Shown: piece after piece, positions 1 through 6,901 of the stretch | Layout of the letters: each line of letters begins with the position of its first letter | How positions within the stretch are numbered: the first letter of the stretch is position 1 | The notes under the pieces: model-generated | The model's database searches: none | Told to the model about the DNA's origin: nothing | What the model saw: the letters and a program-made list of their open reading frames with translations, nothing else | Made by a program: the position numbers and the translations under genes | NCBI GenBank assembly: GCA_003152255.1 | Contig: PLZT01000690.1 | Span: forward strand, 3,087 to 11,775 | Origin: Methylocystaceae bacterium | Lineage (GTDB): Bacteria > Pseudomonadota > Alphaproteobacteria > Rhizobiales > Beijerinckiaceae | DNA length: 8,689 nt | Direction: 5' to 3'

Positions 1-243
1 CGACGTGGGCTCGCGCGAACGCCGGTGGCGCGCAGCCGCGCCCATATCTTGCGATAACCCTCGGATATGTTCCGCCAATTCGGTGTCCGAACAGGCGCCG
101 ACGGGGCCGGGACGGCGCCGGGCGGCGTAAGGCGCCGCCTCGACGCGAGCACGATAAACGCCGGCGCGTGAGACGTTCCACACGCGCGCAACTCGGGCCA
201 GCCCATAACGGCGAACAAAAGAGGGCGAGAGCGTCTGGCTCAT
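1..243 (-). pseudogene. IS3-family transposase OrfB, N-terminal part, frameshifted and partial
   Basis: OrfB is the DDE integrase subunit of IS3 elements; only its N-terminal helix-turn-helix region is in the window. It starts with ATG at 243-241, overlapping the orfA stop, and reads MSQTLSPS. The recognisable sequence then moves to a second frame (RRYGLARVARVWNVSRAGVY, then RRRPGPVGACSDTELAEHI). Near position 62-66 it moves to a third frame (EGYRKIWARLRATGVRASPR), which continues to the left edge. IS3 relatives have about a dozen residues (SPFHG-like) between the last two blocks; these are missing, so a small deletion accompanies the frame change. The frameshifts and deletion are seen directly; the family assignment rests on recalled IS3 OrfB sequences. 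It is not functional. Confidence 0.72.
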
Positions 244-631
244 CGTCTCGGCCTCCCGCGGGCCAAAGGGCGTTTGCCCTCCATGGCGGCGATCTTGGCG
301 TAGAGCAACTCGTCCATGGTGATCTCGCCCACCTTGGATTTCAGCCGGGCGATTTCGTCGTCGCGTTCATCACGCTCGCGCCCTTTCGAGGCTGAAGCGG
401 CGCCTTCCAAAGCGCGTTCGCGCCATTCTGTCAGCTTGGCCACCGAGACATTCGTGTCTCGGGCCACAAGATCCAGCGGCTCTCCGCGCAACAGTCGCGA
501 CACTACCGCCATCTTGCGCTGAACGGAAAAACGCTTCGGCCCATTTGCATCGACGCCCGAGGAGGCGCCTCCGCCAGCTTTGGGAGAGCGCTCCGGGCCC
601 CTTCGGGCTTCCGCCCTTCATCGACCGTCAT
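240..631 (-). pseudogene. IS3-family transposase OrfA, frameshifted near its N-terminus
   Basis: OrfA is the DNA-binding subunit of IS3 elements. The original start is probably ATG at 631-629, with a strong GGAGG (643-639) upstream. That frame gives MTVDEGRKPE and then loses the family sequence. A frame change around 597-602, in a run of four G, restores it: ERSPKAGGGASSG, then KRFSVQRKMAVVSRLLRGEP (helix-turn-helix region), then LTEWRERAL, then a charged helix ending in ITMDELLYAKIAAMEGKRPL. That last helix is the leucine-zipper type of segment expected at the OrfA C-terminus. The block ITMDELL seems one residue short of the usual ITM-x-NELL. The open frame from 512 to 240 is only the C-terminal 90 residues, not a complete gene. 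The stop TGA (242-240) overlaps the orfB ATG. Confidence 0.75.
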
Positions 632-663
632 CTCTATACCTCCGGTTGCGGTTCAATTTACCG

Positions 664-693
664 CAGCCGGATGTCTCATACGACCTCCGGCTG
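664..693. repeat. 8-bp inverted repeat between the IS3 remnant and the recombinase unit
   Basis: CAGCCGGA at 664-671 is followed after 14 bases by its reverse complement TCCGGCTG at 686-693. It lies downstream of the dead recombinase gene (which ends at 762) and just outside the presumed IS3 end. There is no T-run after it on the recombinase strand, so an intrinsic terminator is only one possibility. A recombination-site or end remnant of the recombinase unit is another. The rest of 656-747 shows nothing recognisable. Confidence 0.45.
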
Positions 694-747
694 ATTGACT
701 CGGCTGGGGGTGGGATTACGCCAAACGCTGGACAATCGATATCGACC

Positions 748-769
748 AGTCATGGCGACTCTCAAGACT
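748..769 (-). other. Shared 3'-terminal motif of serine-recombinase unit, left copy
   Basis: On the minus strand this stretch contains TCTTGAGAGTC, also found at the 3' side of the second recombinase (6862-6883). The two 22-base stretches agree at about 18 positions. Here the motif overlaps the recombinase stop codon (764-762); in the right copy it lies about 20 bases past the stop. Since the coding tails next to it differ, its conservation suggests a functional end or recombination site of the mobile unit. Confidence 0.5.
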
Positions 770-2928
770 CTGTGGTGGGGGCGGCGTTGTTGTTGGCAAG
801 CCGTGGCGGCAGGCGGCGCCAGGGCGGCGGCGTGGCTCGTATCGCCTTCAACGCCGCGATCGTCTCGGGATCGGCGCGCACCAGCACGGCGCGTTTCGAG
901 CCGCCGCCGATGTTGCGGCAGGATAGACGTCCCTTCTGGACCCAAGTGTAGAGGGTCGGCTGCGGCATGCCGACTTCTTGCGCGAGCTCGCGGATCGTCC
1001 ATTCGTTCTCCAGACGCTCGATTTGCGGCGGTCGCCGGCGATATTTGAGCGGCTCCGCGCCCGATTTGAGCAGGAGATGGTGAACCATTTGGGCATTGAA
1101 GGTGTCGCGGCGCTTGGCCGGGCGCCATCCTTCGGTGTTGAGGATCTCGGCGACCTTCGCGCATTCGAGGCCCTCGCGGCGCAGTTCCGCGGCGCGCGCC
1201 GTCAAGGCCAAATAAGTGCTCAGCGAGGTCAGGCGCGCGACGGGACGCGTGAGCGCGTGGGCCGTGCGGGCGCCGCCATGCCAATGGCATTCAATGCGGA
1301 CCTTTTCCGTGCCCGCGACCACCTCGACCAGGACGCGTTCGAGCAGCAGGCGCACACGACGGTCTGGCGCTCCTGCTGCGTCGTGGTTTCGGCGCGCCAG
1401 AGCGCCGGCAGATCCTGCGACAGTCCGCGGATCGCGGCCAGCTCGGCCGCGGAGGGAGCCTCCTTGCGCGCGCGCTTGACGCGTTCATGGTCCGCCTCAA
1501 GACGGGCCTGCTCCGTCAAGGCCGCCTCCCAGTCGCGTTCCAGTGTGCGCGCCACCAGCCGGTTCTCTGGCTCCACGGCGGGATATTGCCCGCGCGCGCG
1601 TTCGACTTGCCAGCTCGCCCGCTCCAGCCTTTGACGCCAATGCCGGTCGAGCGCCGCGCGCTCGGCCTCAAAATTCTCGACGAGCGCCAGGCTCGCCTCG
1701 ATCGCCGCCGGCTTCAGCGCCTCCAAAACGAGACCAGAGATCAGCGCGTCGAGCGGCGCGGCCTTCAACGATTGACAAAACGCCTCGCCATAGCAGCTCT
1801 GCATTTGCGAACAGACGTAGCGGGCCGCATGGCCGTTGTGGTTGTACTGCGCCAGCATGCGCAGACCGCAGCGGCCGCAGATCAGCAGGCCGGAGAGAAG
1901 CGCGCTTCCCGCCTGCGGCGTCCCGCCGCACGCCGCCTTGTTGGCCTTCAGCTGCGCCTGATTGCGCTCATAGCGCTCGAAGCTGATGTAAGCGGGCAAC
2001 CGATCGTGCAGAAAAACTTCGGCCTCTCCGGCGCGCGGCGATCGGCGTCCCGTTCCCGGACGGCCGGGCTGCTGCCGGCGCCTCTCGACCGCGCGCACGC
2101 CATAGGCGTAAACGCCCGCATAGATCGGATTGGCGAAGAGATTGAGCAAGGTCGCGCGAGAGTGGCGCGATTGACGCGCCGCCATTCAAGCTCGCCTTGC
2201 CCGGACCGCCGCGCAGGCGCACCGGCATGCGGATGTCATGCTCGACCAGATAGGTCATCACCTTGCCGACCGTCTTGAAGCAATCGAACAAATCGAAGAC
2301 GAGGCGGATCGTCGCCTGCGCCTGCTCGTCGGGGTCGAACGCCACCTCGCCCGAGGGGCGGCGTGCATAGCCCATCGGCGCGGGCTTGCCCAGCTCGCCC
2401 CGCCGCGCCTTGGCTTTCCGGGCCGCCAGCATCCTTGCCTTGAGAATATGCAGCTCAGCTTCCGACATCGTCCCTTTGAGCCCCAGCAGCAGACGATCGT
2501 TGTAGTTGGAGGGGATCATACACCCCGTCGGCGTCGGCGATCAGCGTGTCGAATAGCGCGCATATCTCCAGAAGCTGATGCCAATCCCGACAGGAGCGCG
2601 CCAGTCGCGACATCTCGACGCCGAGCACGAGACCGACCTTGCCGAGGCCGACCTCGGCAACCAGCCGCTGAAAGCCCAGGCGTCCCTCGACGCTGGCGCC
2701 GGAGCGCCCGAGATCGTCGTCATCGACGACGATCTGCTCCCGCAGCCAGCCGAATTGCGCCGCCCGATCCGCGAGCGCGTATTGCAGCTTGGTCGACTCC
2801 TGATGGCGTTCAACCTACTGAACCGTGGATTGACGGACATAGACGATCGCCAGACGGTCTTGATGGCGCCGGAGAATCTTGTCGGAAACCAAGCCGCCGC
2901 GGCGTTGGACGAGACCCGCGTCCGTCAT
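762..2928 (-). pseudogene. Large serine recombinase, inactivated (stop codon plus several frameshifts)
   Basis: Large serine recombinases cut and rejoin DNA at specific sites through a serine-DNA intermediate. Start ATG at 2928-2926 has GGAGG about 7 bases upstream. The N-terminal resolvase domain reads LAIVYVRQSTVQ, with the catalytic serine in VRQS, and then hits TAG at 2815-2817 where relatives have glutamine. In the same frame it goes on through DDDDLGRS and MSRLARS, which holds the catalytic arginines. Further lesions: an extra base in a four-G run (2511-2514), a frame change near 2195-2205, a small insertion near 2158-2172, and a 2-base insertion at the CACA of 1353-1356. Between these can be read the recombinase domain, a zinc ribbon (CGRCG, later C and C), a coiled-coil segment, and a C-terminal helix-turn-helix (EWTIRELAQEVGMPQPTLY). 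It is a divergent homologue of the intact gene at 6902-8689; the conserved core (YNDRLLLGLK to VFDL) differs at only about 9 of 73 residues. It is certainly dead as encoded. Confidence 0.88.
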
Positions 2929-3054
2929 GGGGCGCCTCCGTGACGACGGTAGCGCTGCGCATCTGATGCAAGGCCATATGTCCCAGGAGCGTCGCTATGC
3001 GCCCCGTCGTTCGGGAGGCAGCATGTTCCAAATCGACGCCGGCAGATCGCTCAT
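2810..3054 (-). pseudogene. Small reading frame upstream of the dead recombinase, probably frameshifted
   Basis: ATG at 3054-3052 opens a 19-codon frame, MSDLPASIWNMLPPERRGA, ending with TAG at 2997-2995. A frame change at the last arginines joins it to a sensible continuation, GRIATLLGHMALHQMRSA, then TVVTEAPHDGRGS, which overlaps the recombinase start at 2928. A small gene directly before and overlapping a recombinase would suggest translational coupling and an accessory role, for example directionality or transposition helper. I recall similar short frames beside such recombinases but cannot name a family. The continuation stays open to 2810, but its last 40 codons lie over the recombinase gene and may not be original. 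No strong ribosome binding site precedes the ATG. Function unknown. Confidence 0.4.
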
Positions 3055-3129
3055 CGCGGGATCCAAGCCAACGGGCCAAAGCGGATAGCGCTTCAAACGC
3101 GATTCTCGGCGATTCGCGGCGTTCCGTCA

Positions 3130-3498
3130 ATTTATGAGCGGTATCGTGAATGGGATATCGAGCCGGGATTTCGCGACACGAAGGACCTTCGTTTCGGCAT
3201 GGGCCTGAGCGTTCTACGCATCGCCGATCCGCAACGGCGCGACAGGCTTCTTCTTCTGAACGCCTTCGCCATCGTGCTTTTGACGCTGCTCGGCGCCGCC
3301 GGCGAAAGCCTCGGCATGGATCGCCATCTCAAGGTCAACACCGCCAAACACCGAACGCATTCGTTGTTCCGGCAGGGCTGCATGCTTTATGAACTGATCC
3401 CAAACATGCCCGACGCTCGGCTGCGGCCTCTCGCTGCGCGATTTCACGAAAATCTGAATCAACACGAAGCATTCAATCAAACCTTCGCGATCGTCTGA
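3130..3498 (+). pseudogene. IS4-family transposase, C-terminal fragment
   Basis: The plus-strand frame reads YREWDIEPGFRDTKDLRFGM, then RRDRLLLLNAFAIVLLTLLG, HRTHSLFRQGCMLYELIPNM and a tail ending FAIV before TGA at 3496-3498. This is the end of an IS4-type DDE transposase. The E-(6)-K part of the family's Y-(2)-R-(3)-E-(6)-K signature is intact (E of DIEPG to K of DTKD), but the residue four before the E is glutamate where arginine is expected, so this half has decayed or lies at a junction. The catalytic aspartates and the first two-thirds or more of the protein are absent. A long open frame continues leftwards but loses the family resemblance by about 3130. An internal ATG at 3199 would give a 99-residue product, but nothing suggests it is used. 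Confidence 0.78.
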
Positions 3499-3533
3499 AA
3501 AATGAGCGACTGTCTTTCCTGTCAAGCGTTTTG

Positions 3534-4590
<1,057 letters not shown>

Positions 4591-4674
4591 GAAAGATACA
4601 AGGGGATGGCTGAGCCCTGGACCTACAAAATCAATGTCTCGCCATGATATGAGTCGATCCACGGAAGCGCTACA

Positions 4675-5748
4675 CTAAGGAGCTGGACGTATTTCCCACG
4701 TTGGTGTGGAAGAATCGGAACACGGTTGATGACGAACAAGGCCTATAATGCCTATAGCCAAGCACTCGCTTCTCGAATGCAAGCCGATTACAACGCCTTT
4801 GTTAAAATCGGCCTTCGCGTTTAGACTTTCCCCTAAACTGTTGATCGACTTAGTCACCGCCGCGAGGTGTTCATCGATTGCCCTACTGTTGTTTTCGGCT
4901 GTTTCTTTTAAGGCTTCCAGCTGATCGGTAACGTGTTCCAGTGAAGTTTCGAGTATGCCGATCCGTTCGCGAATAGCATTGAGCTCTTCTTTTTGCGACA
5001 TCAGCTGGAACGGGCCGGCGGGGCCGACATCGGTATCAATGGATAATGACAAGTGACGATTTGGATCCTTTTGACAGGTTATTAAGTTATAGGCTCCTTG
5101 CAATACCTTTGGATTTTCCGGCGTGGCCTTCTGATAGTCGTCCGGAGGACATGCAAACGACGGATCGTTGGGAGTAACTGAAAGGCCACGTATTTTTAAC
5201 GGATCACTGGCACCGCCTTTTTTTTGCAGACTGATGGTGAAACTATCTCTATTCGGCGAAACCGAGGAAAGTTTGGCAAAAAAACCTTGCTGTTCCGCTA
5301 TGACCCCGGCGCATCCAATTATGGATTTAGTGATACCTTCGCTCTGCCTGTCGATATAAGCTTTTATAGCCGCATTTGTCGCAATCCGCTCGTAATCGAC
5401 GCCAAGAAAGCTCTTTCGATTCTCTGCCCAGTCTGAATCACTTGACGTCGTTTCCAACACGAAATCGACATAAGCGGCAATGTCGCCGTCCGCATTAATT
5501 TTGGTGTCCTTAGCGGCGCTATAGGAAGCATAAATATCGGCGCCAACCAAATGCTGCATTTGAAAAAATTTTTGTTGTATCGAACCCTGAATATTGACGT
5601 CTGATTGGACATTTTTGGCGAGAGCTAGGCAGATATCCGTCGCTTCCGCCGCACGTGCAATTCCAACGCTGGTGACACAACAGCCTGCAGAAGCGACGAC
5701 CGCCGCCGCAGCCAGCAAAGCGGCTCTACGCCAAACAAAGAAATGCAC
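4675..5748 (-). CDS. Secreted coiled-coil protein of unknown function
   Basis: I chose the GTG at 5748-5746: GGAGG (5760-5756) stands 7 bases upstream, and the product begins with a textbook signal peptide (MHFFVWRRAALLAAAAVVAS, then a stretch ending in ARA, residues 31-33, before AEAT). Product 357 residues. The exported part has six cysteines in scattered pairs (DICLAL, IIGCAG, FACPPD, ITCQKD, SECLAI, HQPCSD), suggesting disulfides in the periplasm or outside. A heptad-rich helix, about residues 249-312 (EELNAIRERIGILETSLEHV onwards), predicts a coiled coil and so oligomerisation. The last 45 residues, with CLAIG, QPCS and TWEI, vaguely recall a ricin-type repeat; that is only a guess. I recognise no family. 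Upstream ATGs (5787 or 5898) are poorer starts and the latter would begin inside the ISAs1 end. The gene is visibly richer in A+T than its neighbours and is flanked by mobile elements, so it is either cargo or a stranded host gene. Confidence 0.8.
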   Translation of the reverse strand: MHFFVWRRAALLAAAAVVASAGCCVTSVGIARAAEATDICLALAKNVQSDVNIQGSIQQKFFQMQHLVGADIYASYSAAKDTKINADGDIAAYVDFVLETTSSDSDWAENRKSFLGVDYERIATNAAIKAYIDRQSEGITKSIIGCAGVIAEQQGFFAKLSSVSPNRDSFTISLQKKGGASDPLKIRGLSVTPNDPSFACPPDDYQKATPENPKVLQGAYNLITCQKDPNRHLSLSIDTDVGPAGPFQLMSQKEELNAIRERIGILETSLEHVTDQLEALKETAENNSRAIDEHLAAVTKSINSLGESLNAKADFNKGVVIGLHSRSECLAIGIIGLVRHQPCSDSSTPTWEIRPAP

Positions 5749-5755
5749 TGTTCTT

Positions 5756-5760
5756 CCTCC
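5756..5760 (-). promoter_or_regulatory. Ribosome binding site deciding a GTG start
   Basis: Minus-strand GGAGG followed by seven bases and GTG (5748-5746). No comparable site precedes the upstream ATG codons in the same frame, so it fixes the start of the secreted protein. Confidence 0.65.
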
Positions 5761-5782
5761 GACGCTTGTTGAAGGGAAGTCA

Positions 5783-5788
5783 ATCATA
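5783..5788 (-). promoter_or_regulatory. Possible -10 element for the secreted-protein gene
   Basis: Minus-strand TATGAT lies about 35 bases upstream of the GTG start in an A+T-rich stretch. At 17 bases spacing the -35 position reads AATTAT, a poor match to TTGACA. The ISAs1 end at 5826 is only some 15 bases further upstream, so the native upstream control region may have been cut away. Confidence 0.3.
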
Positions 5789-5825
5789 AATGTGCGAAAT
5801 AAGCAATAATTGATCGGGATAGGGC

Positions 5826-6859
5826 CAGGGCAATCGGGTGAAGAAGCGGGTGACAAACGCCTGAAGTGCTGAATCTGTCGTGATCCACTGATTCGCATGG
5901 TGGAGACTGACGATGGATGCGGACGCGGCGGGACTCGAGACGCTTGTCGAGACGACGGTTTTTCTGTCTTATTTCAAGGATATGCCTGATTATCGGCAGG
6001 CCGGCAAGGTGACCTATCCGCTCGATGAAATCCTTCTGCTTTGCCTACTCTCGGTGCTGGCCGGGGCGGAAGCTTTCACCGAGATGGCCCGGTTCGGCGA
6101 GAAAAAGATCGAGCTTTTGCGGCGGTTCCGCCCGTTCAAGGACGGCACGCCGACGCATGACCATCTCGGCGACATTTTCGCCACGCTCGACGCGCAGGCC
6201 TTCCAGCGCTGCTTCGTCGCCTGGGCGGCGTCGCTGACCAACACGCCAATGGAGGTCGTCGCCATCGACGGCAAAACCTCGCGCCGCTCCTATCAGAAGA
6301 AGGGGTCGAAGGAGCCGATCCACATGGTCTCGGCCTTCGCCGCGCGCCAGCGCCTCGTGATGGGGCAGGTCAAGGTGAACGAAAAATCCAACGAAATCAT
6401 CGCCATCCCCGCGCTGCTGGACATGATGTCGATCGAAGGCGCCGTCGTGACCATCGACGCCATGGGCTGTCAACGCGCCATCGCCAGGAAAATCCTCGAC
6501 AAAAAAGCCGATTACATCATCGCGCTCAAGGGCAATCAGGGAACGCTGCATGAAGACGGAAAGCTTTACGTCGCCGAGCAGAAGGCCAATGACTTCAAGG
6601 ATGCGGCGATCAGCCGACACGAGACGATCGATGGCGATCACGGCCGCATCGAAACGCGGCGCTACACCGTATTCCATGATGTCGAATGGCTGCGAAAGCT
6701 ACATGACTGGCCAGGATTGAAAGGCCTCGTCATGGTCGAGAGCACACGCGAAATCAATGGCAAGATCACGCAAGAGACGCGGCTTTACATCACCTCGCTG
6801 GCGCTGCTGGCCAATCTGGTCGGACCGATGATCCGCGATCATTGGGCGGTGGAGAACGT
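5826..6859 (+). mobile_element. ISAs1-family insertion sequence, right end lost
   Basis: The left end is placed at 5826, where the plus strand reads CAGGGCAATCGGG about 85 bases before the transposase start, like the CAGGG-type termini of ISAs1 elements as I recall them. The right terminal repeat is absent: similarity to ISAs1 transposases stops after GTGGAGAAC (6851-6859 region) and the end sequence of the second serine-recombinase unit follows. The element is therefore truncated and older than the event that brought or rearranged that unit. Confidence 0.7.
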
Positions 6860-6863
6860 ATAG
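5913..6863 (+). CDS. ISAs1-family transposase, C-terminally truncated
   Basis: DDE transposase of the ISAs1 (H-repeat-associated) family. ATG at 5913 has GGAG (5902-5905) seven bases upstream. The N-terminal helical domain (FLSYFKDMPDYRQAGKVTYP, LLLCLLSVLAGAEAF) is followed by AIDGKTSR with catalytic aspartate 119, TIDAMGCQ with aspartate 182, ADYIIALKGNQ (199-209), DHGRIETR (242-249) and IRDHWAVEN with the probable catalytic glutamate 314. The family usually runs to about 370 residues, with LHW-x-LDV-type sequence after IEN; here only one foreign codon and a stop follow, giving 316 residues. The three acidic residues remain but the last 50-60 residues are gone, so activity is unlikely. The frame is otherwise intact with no internal lesion, so the truncation is fairly recent. 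Confidence 0.9.
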   Translation: MDADAAGLETLVETTVFLSYFKDMPDYRQAGKVTYPLDEILLLCLLSVLAGAEAFTEMARFGEKKIELLRRFRPFKDGTPTHDHLGDIFATLDAQAFQRCFVAWAASLTNTPMEVVAIDGKTSRRSYQKKGSKEPIHMVSAFAARQRLVMGQVKVNEKSNEIIAIPALLDMMSIEGAVVTIDAMGCQRAIARKILDKKADYIIALKGNQGTLHEDGKLYVAEQKANDFKDAAISRHETIDGDHGRIETRRYTVFHDVEWLRKLHDWPGLKGLVMVESTREINGKITQETRLYITSLALLANLVGPMIRDHWAVENV

Positions 6864-6883
6864 GCATAGGGACTCTCAAGATT
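6862..6883 (-). other. Shared 3'-terminal motif of serine-recombinase unit, right copy
   Basis: Minus-strand TCTTGAGAGTC with flanking similarity to 748-769. It lies between the recombinase stop (6904-6902) and the point where ISAs1 sequence begins (about 6859), so it is the last sequence of the unit and the best candidate for its end or crossover region. Confidence 0.5.
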
Positions 6884-6901
6884 AGCGATGAAGGGAGCAC
6901 T

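Larger units (their letters stand above)
1..655 (-). mobile_element. Decayed IS3-family insertion sequence, partial
   Basis: Remnant of an IS3-family element: an orfA and an orfB overlapping by ATGA (243-240), read leftwards and running off the window. The outer end is probably near 655-648, where the minus strand reads TGAACCGC about 20 bases upstream of orfA; IS3 ends normally begin with TG. The other end and the catalytic DDE part of orfB lie beyond position 1. Both genes carry frameshifts and orfB also has an internal deletion, so the copy cannot make its own transposase. The exact terminal repeat cannot be confirmed because only one end is present. Confidence 0.7.

Noticed and set aside
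1487..2278. Long plus-strand open frame opposite the dead recombinase
   Set aside because: It is the mirror of the zinc-ribbon and coiled-coil coding region, is arginine/alanine-rich with no motif, and arises from high GC content on the antisense strand.
2815..2817. Programmed readthrough or recoding of TAG in the left recombinase
   Set aside because: Several frameshifts further down make the gene unrecoverable even if the TAG were read, so simple decay is the better explanation.
2578..2943. Plus-strand 121-codon frame opposite the resolvase domain
   Set aside because: The minus strand shows the catalytic resolvase motifs here; the plus-strand product is only its antisense shadow.
5749..5898. 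Longer N-terminus for the secreted protein
   Set aside because: It would start inside the ISAs1 end and bury the signal peptide 50 residues deep; the GTG with GGAGG explains the start better.
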